NCBI RefSeq assembly: GCF_009856445.1
Contig: NZ_WMFA01000001.1
Location: forward strand, 930,001-994,000
DNA length: 64,000 nucleotides
Direction of reading: 5' to 3'
Source of the DNA: Halobacillus litoralis
Lineage (GTDB): Bacteria > Bacillota > Bacilli > Bacillales > Halobacillaceae
Both the position numbers and the translations under genes were made by a program. Under the pieces are notes generated by a model. The model made no database searches. It was not told the origin of the DNA and worked only from the letters and a program-made list of their open reading frames with translations. Positions 51,929 through 60,629 of the stretch are shown here, one piece after another. The first letter of the stretch is position 1, and each line of letters starts with the position of its first letter.

Positions 51929-52375
51929 TTAATTCCTATCTTTATTTTTATATGGCGTTAGTTCTTGAGAGGCTTCTGTTCGTAAATTTCCATTCGGTAC
52001 CGATGCTTCGCCTTCTGGGTCATCATCACTTTCCAAGGTTCTAACGACAGATTGATGGAAAAAGTATTCAAATATGGCTAAAGAAACAGTGGAAAGAATG
52101 GAGGCCGTGAACACGTCCAGGCTTGTGGAAATGGCGCCAGTCATAAAGTAAATGAAAATGAAAATGAACACAAGATCAAATAATGTCGTTGTGATGTTTT
52201 TTGCGCGGTCAAGAACGATACGATCCCCGGTGGCATAACCCACCAGACTTAGGACAAAGCTGATCAGAAAAACATCTCCAAACGAAACCTTAAATCCTCC
52301 ACCTAAAATGAGGAAAAGGATGACAAATGTCATGATGAATTTCATTGCGAATAGTTTTACATGTTCCAAATGCAC
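51929..52375 (-). CDS. DUF2512 family membrane protein, YndM-like
   Basis: A 148-residue protein with four hydrophobic segments in the first 110 residues (FIMTFVILFLIL, VFLISFVLSLVGYATGD, LFDLVFIFIFIYF, FTASILSTVSLAIFEYFF) and a hydrophilic acidic tail. The GD-R-VLDRAKNITTTLFD stretch is typical of YndM/DUF2512. Function unknown. Confidence 0.78.
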   Translation of the reverse strand: MHLEHVKLFAMKFIMTFVILFLILGGGFKVSFGDVFLISFVLSLVGYATGDRIVLDRAKNITTTLFDLVFIFIFIYFMTGAISTSLDVFTASILSTVSLAIFEYFFHQSVVRTLESDDDPEGEASVPNGNLRTEASQELTPYKNKDRN

Positions 52376-52474
52376 ACCTCCTTGGTCCTATCCTTTCTCA
52401 CTCCATCGTCCATCATTCCTATTTAAATGAAAAGCTCTTTCATGTAAGCTTTTGACCCTGCTTCAGAACACTTT

Positions 52475-53416
52475 CTATCGTCGTTCAATAGGCAAGGTCA
52501 TACATCGAATTCCGCCTCCGCCCGCTTCTAATTCATCAACATCCACTTCAATCAGCCGTTTCTTTTTCAATTGTTCATTGTGGAAAATCTTTTTATGGGC
52601 TTTCGTGCTGATTAATAACGTTTCAGGATTCAAATTCAAAAAGTTGATATCAGCCACGGTATGTTTCACTTCATCGGTCCAAATGATTTCAAACCCATGA
52701 CGGTGAAGGAATTCGTGCATCATGACATAGGAGGATCCGTTTGCAGATAAAACCTCGACAGGAAAATAGCGCATATAACTTTTGGCCAAAGCTAGTCCAT
52801 ATCCTGCAATATTGAAGTTCATATCAAGGTGCATCGTATCTCCACGACGGGGAAGGTCGATGATCCCCACTTCAGAAAAACCGAGAGGGATTAATTTCTC
52901 TTTTAATGCCTTTGCGCTCTCGTAGCTTGACCGCATTCCTACATTGATAAAGACCGCATCCTTGTTTAAAACGAAAACATCCCCGTTCTCAAGTGCATTT
53001 ACTGTATCATTTTGGTGGATGGAGAAATGTCTTTCATCAAACCACTGCTCAAAAACTTTATGGGCATGAATGTACTCAGGCCTTCTCATGGTAGTACCAG
53101 CTTCCCCGGGAATTACCTGATTCCCGAACACGCAAGCGAGGTCACGGACAAAAACGCGGTTAATCAATTGTTCATGGAACGCCCGTTCCTCACTCTTAAG
53201 AAAAGTGGAATAATCAATGACTTGCACACCTTCGTTACTCATGGCGTCCACCATTTTGTTAAAACAATGTCTGGTTTTATCGCTGTCAGCTGTCTTCTCC
53301 CAACGAAGATCTGTTGCCGTTTGTTTATCAGGGACATGGAGGACGGAAGGTTTACAAACGACGACACTTTTAAGTTCGTCGAATTCATTCCAGCAATGAG
53401 GGGTCAATGAGATCAT
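52475..53416 (-). CDS. Arginine deiminase / amidinotransferase-fold hydrolase (DDAH-like)
   Basis: A 313-residue pentein-fold enzyme. Catalytic features: ENGDVFVLN (guanidine contacts), a His in DTMHLDMNF, and the nucleophile Cys305 in GGGGIRCMTLPI close to the C-terminus, the order found in dimethylarginine dimethylaminohydrolases and arginine deiminases. The substrate should be a guanidino compound; which one is unclear. The ATG at 53416 has GGAG 10 bases upstream. It is divergent from an amino acid permease. Confidence 0.82.
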   Translation of the reverse strand: MISLTPHCWNEFDELKSVVVCKPSVLHVPDKQTATDLRWEKTADSDKTRHCFNKMVDAMSNEGVQVIDYSTFLKSEERAFHEQLINRVFVRDLACVFGNQVIPGEAGTTMRRPEYIHAHKVFEQWFDERHFSIHQNDTVNALENGDVFVLNKDAVFINVGMRSSYESAKALKEKLIPLGFSEVGIIDLPRRGDTMHLDMNFNIAGYGLALAKSYMRYFPVEVLSANGSSYVMMHEFLHRHGFEIIWTDEVKHTVADINFLNLNPETLLISTKAHKKIFHNEQLKKKRLIEVDVDELEAGGGGIRCMTLPIERR

Positions 53417-53537
53417 GAATATCACGCTCCTTTTTTCATCTCTTGATACTTTCTCCTCATCACGAAAAAACATTCTTGCTCTCCCGCACATAATCCTGAC
53501 GATTCATTTCAAACTAATTGCAGGAGGAGGGGTGGGA

Positions 53538-54854
53538 ATGACGGACGTACATAAAAAAGGAAAGCTATCCTGGTGGCAGCTCTCATTCATTGGAATTGGG
53601 TGCATTATTGGAACAGGCTTCTTTCTAGGATCGAGCATTGCTATCGAAAAAGCAGGACCTGCTGTGCTGTTAGCTTATTTATTGGCGGGGATTGGGACTT
53701 ATATTGTTTTCCGTTCGCTCGCAGCTATGACGGCGAACCATCCTGAAAAAGGGTCATTTCGTACTTATGCCAAACAAGCCTTTGGACCATGGGCTGGATT
53801 TAGTAACGGCTGGGTTTACTGGTCCTCGGAAATGTTAATCATGGGGAGCCAGCTGACAGCCCTCGCCATATTTGCGCAGTTCTGGTTTTCTAAGGTCCCA
53901 CTGTGGATGCTGGCTTGTGTTTTTGCCGTTCTTGGTCTCTTAGTGCTTTGGCTAGGTGTGAGACAAGTAGAGCGGATGGAGAATGTTTTCGGACTGATAA
54001 AAATTTCTGCGATCATCATGTTCATTATCATTGCGATCCTCGCTATGACTGGAAATATCGGTGGAGGAACACCGAGGCCTTTGACAAGTCCGCTGGCTTC
54101 TTTTTTTGATGGCGATTGGTCTGGTCTTTGGGTCGCTCTGCTCTATGCGTTTTATGCATTTGGAGGGATAGAAGTCATGGGGTTGATGTCTAATGAATTG
54201 AAAGATCCAAAAGATGCACCCAAATCAGGGACACTGATGTTGATGGTCCTCACCGTGGTTTACGTGACCGCCTTTTATTTTGTGATTAAGCTCACTTCAT
54301 GGAAGAACATATCTACAGACGAAAGTCCTTTCCTCACAGCCTTAACGGAATATTCTCTTCCATGGGTGCCACATGTTTTCAACAGCGTTTTAATTATTGC
54401 CGGATTCTCCACGATGGTCGCTTCCCTTTATGCTGTGACGACGATGTTGATGACGTTGAGTGAGGAAGGGGACGCACCAGGGGTATTTGCAGAAAAAGAA
54501 GAGGGGAAAGTCTCAAAGCCTGCGTTTCTTCTGACGATTGTCGTCGTCATTCTTTCTATTTTACTTGCCGTATTCCTTCCTGATCGTATTTTTGAATATG
54601 TAACGACTGCAGCAGGGTTGATGCTCTTATACAACTGGGTATTTATCCTATTGTCTTACCGGAAATTGATGGTGAAAGGGAAAAAGGGAGTGACGCTCGT
54701 ATTCTTCGGTATCGGCCTGATCGGTGCTGCCATTACGGGAACATGGATGGACGCCATGACACGAATCGGATTTTTAGTAAGCCTTTCATTCTTGGTCCTC
54801 ATCGCAATAGCTACATGGGTGAAGCAAAAGAAAACACCCCATTCAGGGGCGTAA
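53538..54854 (+). CDS. APC-family amino acid permease
   Basis: A 438-residue transporter with about 12 hydrophobic segments. The N-terminal LSFIGIGCIIGTGFFLGSS is the APC TM1 substrate loop, and YAFYAFGGIEVMGLMSNELKDPKDAPKSG is the TM6-TM7 signature. The substrate is not readable, but divergence from a guanidino hydrolase hints at arginine or a relative. The ATG at 53538 follows AGGAGGAGG; the longer reading from 53415 overlaps the divergent gene. Its 3' end overlaps the next, convergent gene by 12 bases. Confidence 0.86.
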   Translation: MTDVHKKGKLSWWQLSFIGIGCIIGTGFFLGSSIAIEKAGPAVLLAYLLAGIGTYIVFRSLAAMTANHPEKGSFRTYAKQAFGPWAGFSNGWVYWSSEMLIMGSQLTALAIFAQFWFSKVPLWMLACVFAVLGLLVLWLGVRQVERMENVFGLIKISAIIMFIIIAILAMTGNIGGGTPRPLTSPLASFFDGDWSGLWVALLYAFYAFGGIEVMGLMSNELKDPKDAPKSGTLMLMVLTVVYVTAFYFVIKLTSWKNISTDESPFLTALTEYSLPWVPHVFNSVLIIAGFSTMVASLYAVTTMLMTLSEEGDAPGVFAEKEEGKVSKPAFLLTIVVVILSILLAVFLPDRIFEYVTTAAGLMLLYNWVFILLSYRKLMVKGKKGVTLVFFGIGLIGAAITGTWMDAMTRIGFLVSLSFLVLIAIATWVKQKKTPHSGA

Positions 54855-55598
54855 ACTTTTCCACTTTTTTTTCAAAGCTGTAAAAGGACATTGGGGCAAA
54901 GTCGACTCATCGTCTTTTAAGAAGTACTGCTTCCACTCATGGTTATCTTTTTGTCCATACCACTTTAAGGCAGGGTGTGAAGGGACGCCGTCATACTCGA
55001 CCAGGCGCTTCCGAATCACCTTTTTAATTTTTCTCCCAAACGGAGTAGAGTCATTGATTTCCTCAAAAACCCAACGGGGTTGGAAAGCGAGGAGCAGACA
55101 AGGAAAGCGGCGGCTGTTTCTTATTTCATGAACAGGTGTTGCACAGAAAGCGAAGTAAGGTTCCCCATTGAAACAAAATTCCCAAGCAGGGTCTTCAGGG
55201 TCTCGCGGGATGTCTTCAGGCCAGGGGGCAGGATCTTTTTTGTGTATTTCATTGAGTATGGTCCAGAAAAGCTCTTCATATCCATCGATGGTTGTTTGTT
55301 CATCCAACAAGGCTCGGGTATCACAAAAGATGACAAGAGAAGCATAATTCCCTGTGTCTCTTGAAACTTCCCCATAATCTTTTAATAAACGAGCCAACTG
55401 ATCAGTACTATTATCTGTACGTGGATCGTCCAAGAATCCGAAACGCAGCATATTTTTCATGAACCCTTGTATGCCGGGTACACACGGATAAGGGGTTTCC
55501 CGCTGATTCATCATGCTCGAAAATTGTTCGTAAACTTCATACTGCCAAAGGTTCAAATCGATCACGTGGTTCTCTATATCTTCTTTGGTGTACAACAT
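54843..55598 (-). CDS. YqcI/YcgG family protein (GntA-like heme N-oxygenase family)
   Basis: A 251-residue soluble protein. The family pattern is visible as PCVPG near the N-terminus, WEFCFNGEPYFAFCATPVHE in the centre and SRRFPCLLLAFQPRWVFE after it. Named members include GntA, a heme-dependent N-hydroxylase of a guanidino group in guanitoxin synthesis; most members are uncharacterised. The ATG at 55598 is 8 bases after AGGAGGGAGA; the longer reading from 55769 runs into the next gene. It is probably co-transcribed with the LysE-type gene upstream. Confidence 0.8.
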   Translation of the reverse strand: MLYTKEDIENHVIDLNLWQYEVYEQFSSMMNQRETPYPCVPGIQGFMKNMLRFGFLDDPRTDNSTDQLARLLKDYGEVSRDTGNYASLVIFCDTRALLDEQTTIDGYEELFWTILNEIHKKDPAPWPEDIPRDPEDPAWEFCFNGEPYFAFCATPVHEIRNSRRFPCLLLAFQPRWVFEEINDSTPFGRKIKKVIRKRLVEYDGVPSHPALKWYGQKDNHEWKQYFLKDDESTLPQCPFTALKKKWKSLRP

Positions 55599-55660
55599 AA
55601 GAAATCTCCCTCCTAGGATACATCCATATCCTATTGGAGAGAGCATATATAGGTGACTGT

Positions 55661-56278
55661 CTATCCAACAAACATCTTGATTGCCTGATATCCAAAATAA
55701 AGCCCAAAGCCAATCAGCATAAGTCCTGAAAGTACAGAAACGCCTCGGAGCAATCTTGATGTCATCCATCTTCTAGCACCTGAAGCGGCTCCAGCCATTG
55801 TCAGGTCCCACAACATGATTCCAATAAAAATTCCCCCGCTGTAAACAAGAAGTTGAGCTTGTTCATATTGAGAAGAGATTTGAGCTAAAATGGAACCATA
55901 AATACCGATCCAGAAAAGAATATTCAAAGGATTGGATAACGCCATAAGAAACCCTGTCCGAAAAGCTTTCTTTTTTGTGGAAGAAAGGGAACGATCCGTT
56001 TCTTCTGTATGGGAGGCAGTCATACTTTCTATGCCTGTATAAATCAGTACGAAAGCACCGAAAGACCAAAGGAACGTTTTTACTAAAGGCAGTTCTACGT
56101 ATTGAGCAAGTCCAAAGTAAATCAGGAGCATAAATAAGGCATCTGCACACATCGCTCCTACTCCCACAAGCCAGGCATGCCAAAAACCATACCGAATCCC
56201 CTTGTCAAACTGGGCAGCATTGATGGGACCAATGGGAGCAGATAATGATAGGCCGAGAAGAATATAACTGAAAAGCAA
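55661..56278 (-). CDS. LysE/RhtB family exporter
   Basis: A 205-residue membrane protein with six hydrophobic segments. The N-terminal LSLSAPIGPINAAQ is the LysE/RhtB hallmark, and MALSNPLNILFWIGIYG follows in TM4. Family members export amino acids such as lysine, arginine or homoserine. Start is TTG 56278, 9 bases after AAAGGAGG. It lies 62 bases upstream of the YqcI/YcgG gene on the same strand. Confidence 0.85.
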   Translation of the reverse strand: MLFSYILLGLSLSAPIGPINAAQFDKGIRYGFWHAWLVGVGAMCADALFMLLIYFGLAQYVELPLVKTFLWSFGAFVLIYTGIESMTASHTEETDRSLSSTKKKAFRTGFLMALSNPLNILFWIGIYGSILAQISSQYEQAQLLVYSGGIFIGIMLWDLTMAGAASGARRWMTSRLLRGVSVLSGLMLIGFGLYFGYQAIKMFVG

Positions 56279-56369
56279 GATGAGCTGCCTCCTTTATAGG
56301 TGCATGTCCCTATACTATATTAAAACGTTGCTCCTTGTATTAATAAAATCCTAAATTCCCTAATTCCAC

Positions 56370-56922
56370 TATAGCTCCCTATACTTGAAGACTCAGTTTC
56401 GAGACTTCTGTTGGGTGGATGGGGCTGCGGGGAATAGCTCGCTTTCCGCGGGAGCGCGGTGAGCCTCCTCGGACTGCGTCCTGTGGGGTCTCACCAAGCA
56501 CTTTTTTCCCGCAGGAGTCTCGCCATTCCCCTCCGCCCCTTTACCGTGGAAGGTTCTCGAAACCACTTCCTGAATAATCAGCTATTCAGGGTGAGGAGAG
56601 CATAAAGATAATACTCCCAAGTCGAGGTACTTGAAACCTGAAAGCTTGATACACAGCGTTTTCTGCCTACAACAATCAGGATAGTGGGAGACCTTCTAAC
56701 TTGGTATAAGGGTTCGTTTTCCCCCTTCGTCGAATGGGGTGGTTGGGAAGCTGCGAGACTCCCGTGGGAGAAGGAGATAGGCGAGATCCTGCAGGACGCA
56801 GTCCGAGGAAGCTCGGCGCTCCCCCACAGGAAAGCGAGTAGCTTCCCAGCCACCCCTGACGCTCAACCCGGGCAACGAACCCTGGAAAGTCTCGAAACTG
56901 AGTCTTCCACAATCCTGCCATA
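56370..56922 (-). repeat. Composite dispersed repeat, copy 7 (inverted relative to copy 3)
   Basis: The reverse complement of this block aligns end to end with 10865-11417. Core length between the GAAGACTCAG ends is 521 bp in both. Differences are mostly single bases with a few small balanced indels. The central segment (56580-56690), with GTAGGCAGAAAACGCT and AGTACCTCGACTTGGGAGTATTAT on the complement, is conserved too. It fills most of the 56279-56990 gap; no gene is seen in it. Confidence 0.88.
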
Positions 56923-56950
56923 AAGTTTAAGGTTGAATCGTATACGTATT

Positions 56951-56990
56951 AAACAAGGACGCCTGCTGAGAAGCGGGCGTCCTTGTTTGT
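56951..56990 (-). terminator. Terminator of the CotF-like gene
   Basis: A 13-bp stem AAACAAGGACGCC / GGCGTCCTTGTTT extended by inner GCT/AGC. It lies directly after the minus-strand stop. Confidence 0.75.
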
Positions 56991-57617
56991 TTAGTGCGGC
57001 ATATTTCCTTGTGGAGCAGTTGTATAGCTTTGCAGCATTTGGTTCATGTCTTGTTGTTGCAACTGAGGAACCTGGTAGTACCCATGCTTATTCTGATAAA
57101 GGAAAATCTCATAACTCATCTCGATGAAGTTCGGAACACTGTCTGCAACCACTCGGCGCAAGACAGGGTTCGTCATTTCCAGAGCAGTCATGGACAATAA
57201 AGTTGCAAGTGTCTTTGTTTGTCCGAGCATATAAGCAGAAAGCCCTTTATCCGCAAGTTCATTGACGGACTGGTTCGGTTTCTTTGGTTGGCCGGGTTTG
57301 ATGCCGTATACGACTTCGTTACTTTGCTGCATTTTGTATTGTTGTGTTTCTTGAGCAGGATCCTGCCCTGTACTGAAACTCTGAACAATAGTATTGTACA
57401 TTTGGGTCACAAACGCATGTTGGCGCTGCTGAATGCTTTGAAGCTCTGGGTCCTGGATATGCTGGGCATACATTTGGTACTGATCAAGCATATTGATTAA
57501 ACTTGCGATGACTTCATGAGCATCAAATAACTCATGACCGCCGTGGTTTTTATTCACCATGTTTTGAGGCATTTGCTGACCTTGCTGGTTTTGATTTTGT
57601 CCTTGATTGGGATTCAT
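56991..57617 (-). CDS. Spore coat protein, CotF family
   Basis: A 208-residue protein with a Gln/Asn-rich N-terminus (about 1-25), then a helical CotF-like domain: DAHEVIASLINMLDQYQMYAQ and ISMTALEMTNPVLRRV-type segments, and a Gln-rich C-terminus. It implies an endospore-forming host. The ATG at 57617 follows AAGGAGGAGG; the longer reading from 57698 has no ribosome site. Single gene. Confidence 0.8.
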   Translation of the reverse strand: MNPNQGQNQNQQGQQMPQNMVNKNHGGHELFDAHEVIASLINMLDQYQMYAQHIQDPELQSIQQRQHAFVTQMYNTIVQSFSTGQDPAQETQQYKMQQSNEVVYGIKPGQPKKPNQSVNELADKGLSAYMLGQTKTLATLLSMTALEMTNPVLRRVVADSVPNFIEMSYEIFLYQNKHGYYQVPQLQQQDMNQMLQSYTTAPQGNMPH

Positions 57618-57947
57618 ATCTTTTCCTCCTCCTTTTTCATCCTTTAAGTTTTCCTTATTTTCTTGTTTCATGTACAGGGAAAGAAAACCACATCCCACAT
57701 GGTAAAAAAACAGAAGAAAAAGAAGACAGGCAGATAAAAGTACTAGGATGTCGATATGAAGGTAGCTGATGACTCCAACCAGATGGTTAACTTGTTTAAA
57801 AGCAGATGAGGAATTTCAAAGGTATGGTTTGAATATGGGATTTTCATAAGTGGGGAAAGTTGGCTGGCATTCTGGAAGACCGGGTATTATAGGCATTTTT
57901 AAAGACCCGAATGGTATGCGATGATTATTCAACAAAAATGTGACAAT

Positions 57948-57962
57948 ATGGAAACGGTTTCT
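57948..57962 (+). promoter_or_regulatory. Candidate CcpA-binding cre site upstream of ypjP
   Basis: ATGGAAACGGTTTCT fits WTGNAANCGNWNNCW at all defined positions and lies 10 bases upstream of the predicted -35, so it could repress or activate. The rest of the 57618-58033 gap shows no gene or strong structure. Confidence 0.5.
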
Positions 57963-57971
57963 TTTTACTTA

Positions 57972-57999
57972 TGGACAACTTCGTAGAAAATGATAAAAT
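57972..57999 (+). promoter_or_regulatory. Promoter of ypjP-like gene
   Basis: TGGACA (57972-57977), 16 bases, TAAAAT (57994-57999) preceded by TGA. Confidence 0.6.
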
Positions 58000-58033
58000 G
58001 AAGTCATCCTGAAGTAGAGGGAGATTGTCTGTA

Positions 58034-58639
58034 ATGAAGCCGTTAATGAGAAAAGTATTTGTTGTACTTATATCTGTCATGACTTTAGGCCTTTACGTTC
58101 CACCGATGCAGATCGACACAGATGCTGCTGATAAAAAAGAGCTGTCGGCTGATCGGCATGTGCAAGAAACACCTCATTCCACAAAAACAGAAGAATTACA
58201 CATAGCACCTCCATCATCTGCAGCACCTTTGACCACTGATGATTGGATTGAAACCATAACGGAGCAAGCGAAAACACAGACGCTTACAAAGATGGGGCCA
58301 CGAATTATTGAAAAAGTAGATGAAGACATGACTACAACGATTTTACCTAAGATCGAAGAGGTAATGGGAGAGATTCTTACATCTGCTGATGAAAACGAAG
58401 TTCCTTATTATGAAATTACTGAAGATCCGTCCCCTGGATACGGTGAAAGAATTTTTAATATCCATAACAAGCATACAGACGAAGAAGTTGCCCGTTTTCA
58501 TGTCCGCAGGGATAAGCGGCCGGGTGAAGGATACTGGTTCAACTTCCATTATCATTTGCAGGAGGACAACTTCATGAAACACCATGAACTTGGCGAGATA
58601 TATTGGGAAAAAAACACACCACCGAAGTGGATGTCCTAA
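58034..58639 (+). CDS. ypjP: YpjP family protein
   Basis: A 201-residue protein with a basic, hydrophobic N-terminus (KPLMRKVFVVLISVMTLGLYV) that looks like a signal or anchor. The C-terminal half holds the YpjP pattern: YYEITEDPSPGYGERIFNIH, RFHVRRDKRPGEGYWFNFHYH. Function unknown. The ATG at 58034 is 10 bases after AGGGAG; an in-frame TTG at 58025 touches that site. Confidence 0.82.
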   Translation: MKPLMRKVFVVLISVMTLGLYVPPMQIDTDAADKKELSADRHVQETPHSTKTEELHIAPPSSAAPLTTDDWIETITEQAKTQTLTKMGPRIIEKVDEDMTTTILPKIEEVMGEILTSADENEVPYYEITEDPSPGYGERIFNIHNKHTDEEVARFHVRRDKRPGEGYWFNFHYHLQEDNFMKHHELGEIYWEKNTPPKWMS

Positions 58640-58644
58640 CAAAG

Positions 58645-58677
58645 AAAGCGACCTTATAACAGGTCGCTTTTATTTTT
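58645..58677. terminator. Terminator between ypjP and the hxlR remnant
   Basis: A perfect 10-bp stem AAAGCGACCT / AGGTCGCTTT, loop TATAAC, then TATTTTT on the plus strand. Confidence 0.85.
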
Positions 58678-58925
58678 GCATAAAATCCCGGCCTGTCCAA
58701 CAGCTGTTCATCTGAATCCCTTCATTTTCAGCGTAATCATCGCCCCATTGACACATTCCATAAAGAACCGGCTGGAGATTGCGTCCGTAATCCGTAGTAG
58801 AATAAACCACTTTTGGAGGAACTTCTTCAAAAACCGTCCGCTTTACAAGTCCATGTCCCTTTGCCACCGATTAAATCGATCACTAAATTAATGGCACACT
58901 GGTATTCCGATTGCAGCTGTTTCAT
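58670..58925 (-). pseudogene. HxlR-family regulator, broken by an internal deletion and frameshift
   Basis: The 5' part (from ATG 58925) reads MKQLQSEYQCAINLVIDLIG-GK, the normal HxlR opening. After a shift of frame at GGCAAAGGGACATGG (about 58857-58871), the other frame gives GLVKRTVFEEVPPKVVYSTT and MCQWGDDY, the normal HxlR ending. About 40 residues, including the recognition helix, are missing. Total 256 bases against about 340 for intact members. The AGGGA ribosome site remains. Confidence 0.82.
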
Positions 58926-58965
58926 TGTGTGTCCCTCATTTCTATCCAATGATAGGTTACCCTTT

Positions 58966-58980
58966 AGTAACTCAGTTACT
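58966..58980. promoter_or_regulatory. Palindrome AGTAACT-C-AGTTACT, likely HxlR operator
   Basis: A perfect 7-1-7 palindrome in the region between the broken hxlR gene and the divergent oxidoreductase gene. A related GGTTACC is just beside it. It is upstream of a TTGTTT-N17-TAGTAT promoter (58994-59022). Confidence 0.65.
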
Positions 58981-58993
58981 GAAAAGTGCCTTC

Positions 58994-59022
58994 TTGTTTC
59001 TATCTGTGCCTCTCGTTAGTAT
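58994..59022 (+). promoter_or_regulatory. Promoter of the oxidoreductase gene
   Basis: TTGTTT (58994-58999), 17 bases, TAGTAT (59017-59022). Confidence 0.5.
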
Positions 59023-59077
59023 ATAGTATATCGTTTCACTAATTGAAGGAAACTGTTTAATAAGGAGATGAAGACGG

Positions 59078-60058
59078 ATGAAAGCACTGCTTTTACATGA
59101 TAAAAATAAATGGAAAGAAATGAAAGTAGAGGAAGTAGAGAGACCTCACCCCCAAAAAGGAGAAGTTCTAATTGAAGTACATGCGGCAGGATTGAACCCT
59201 GTTGATTATAAGACCGCAACGAATGGCAACCCGAATTGGACGTATCCTCATATTCTGGGACTGGATGGTGCAGGAACAGTTGTAGAGCTCGGGGAGGATG
59301 TGACCGAGTGGGAAAAAGGGGATCGAGTAGTCTACCATGGTGATCTATTGAAAAGTGGGGCTTATGCTCAATATGCAGTAACGACGGCCCATACGATTTC
59401 GCGAATCCCTGATAAAATCACCTTCGAAGAGGCGGCGGCCCTCCCGACAGCTGGCTATACCGCTTATCAAGCCATTCATCGTAAGCTTCCGCTCGATCAA
59501 GTGGACACCATTCTAATTCATGCAGGAGCAGGAGGAGTCGGAGGCTTCGTTATTCAACTTGCAAAAGCGGCAGGAAAGACGGTCATAACCACAGCTTCTG
59601 CTCATAACCATGATCATGTCCGTCAGTTAGGCGCAGACTTCGTTATTGATTACCGTAATGAAGATGTACATCAAAGGGTCAAGGAAATCACGGAAGGTAA
59701 AGGGGTGGACGCAGTCGTGGATGCAGTAAGCCGTGATAATGCGACAGCATCACTCGACTACCTTGCCTTTATGGGTCATTTGGTATATATCGCTGGTGCA
59801 CCTGATTTCACTAAAATAAAACCCTTTACTACCGTTGTGTCGTATCACGAAATAGCCCTTGCAGCGGCCCATAGAGCGGATATAGAATCCCAAAAAGACC
59901 TTGGTGTTATCGGAGACGAAATACTCGAAATGATGGCTGATGGTAAACTTTCTTCCCTACTGGAAGAGACCATCTCATTAGAGGAAGTTCCGCAGGCCCT
60001 TGAGCGTCTGTCTGAACGTCATGTGAAAGGTAAAATCGTAGCGAAAATAAAATCATAA
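59078..60058 (+). CDS. Zinc-independent medium-chain reductase (NADPH:quinone reductase-like)
   Basis: A 326-residue MDR protein. The N-terminal GroES-like domain has AAGLNPVDYKTATNG and LGLDGAGTVVELG. The NADPH-binding motif is HAGAGGVGGFVIQLAKAAG (about 149-167). The catalytic and structural zinc Cys of alcohol dehydrogenases are absent, pointing to a quinone or enone reductase. TAAGGAGATGAAGACGG upstream. Divergent HxlR regulators often control such genes in response to electrophiles; here the regulator is broken. Confidence 0.85.
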   Translation: MKALLLHDKNKWKEMKVEEVERPHPQKGEVLIEVHAAGLNPVDYKTATNGNPNWTYPHILGLDGAGTVVELGEDVTEWEKGDRVVYHGDLLKSGAYAQYAVTTAHTISRIPDKITFEEAAALPTAGYTAYQAIHRKLPLDQVDTILIHAGAGGVGGFVIQLAKAAGKTVITTASAHNHDHVRQLGADFVIDYRNEDVHQRVKEITEGKGVDAVVDAVSRDNATASLDYLAFMGHLVYIAGAPDFTKIKPFTTVVSYHEIALAAAHRADIESQKDLGVIGDEILEMMADGKLSSLLEETISLEEVPQALERLSERHVKGKIVAKIKS

Positions 60059-60075
60059 AGAAGGAGTTTTTTATT

Positions 60076-60570
60076 ATGTACCCATACCCAAGAAGTTTTT
60101 CACACATCGGTTTGTCAGTTCCAAATTTAGAAAAAGCGATTGAGTTTTATACAGAATTATTCGGGTGGTATGTCATTATGGAACCGTCAGATGTCCATAA
60201 CGATGATACACCAGTCGGTCAGATGTGCCGGGACGTTTTCGGCAATGATTGGGACACATTCAGAATTGCTCACCTATCCACCGGAGATAAGATAGGGATT
60301 GAACTTTTTGAATTCCCGCATCAGGAAGAGCCGGAAAACAACTTTGAATATTGGAAGACAGGCATATTCCATTTCTGTATTCAAGACCCGAATATCGAAG
60401 AAGTTGTCGAGAAAGTAAAGGCTAAGGGTGGGAAACAACGCATGCCTATTCGCGAATATTACCCTGGTGAGAAACCATATAAGATGGTTTACGTAGAAGA
60501 TCCTTTTGGTAATGTTTTCGAAATTTACACCCACAGTTACGAATTGACCTATTCCAGTGGGGCTTACTGA
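60076..60570 (+). CDS. VOC-family (glyoxalase/dioxygenase fold) protein
   Basis: A 164-residue protein with two beta-alpha-beta-beta-beta modules. Likely metal ligands are His in SFSHIGLSV, Glu in GIELFEF, His in IFHFCIQD and Glu in VFEIYTHS. The full set suggests an active metalloenzyme, but the reaction is unknown. AAGAAGGAG upstream. It lies 17 bases after the reductase, so they form an operon. Confidence 0.85.
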   Translation: MYPYPRSFSHIGLSVPNLEKAIEFYTELFGWYVIMEPSDVHNDDTPVGQMCRDVFGNDWDTFRIAHLSTGDKIGIELFEFPHQEEPENNFEYWKTGIFHFCIQDPNIEEVVEKVKAKGGKQRMPIREYYPGEKPYKMVYVEDPFGNVFEIYTHSYELTYSSGAY

Positions 60571-60597
60571 GAAACAAAAATATTGGCGAGATAATAG

Positions 60598-60629
60598 AAA
60601 GAGCCTGCGCTTAGCGCAGGCTCTTTTTT
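60598..60629. terminator. Terminator between the VOC gene and murB
   Basis: A perfect 13-bp stem AAAGAGCCTGCGC / GCGCAGGCTCTTT, loop TTA, then T-run on the plus strand. Convergent genes share it. Confidence 0.9.

Noticed and set aside
55599-55769. Longer start for the YqcI/YcgG gene
   Set aside because: It would overlap the LysE-type gene by over 100 bases, while the ATG at 55598 has a strong ribosome site.
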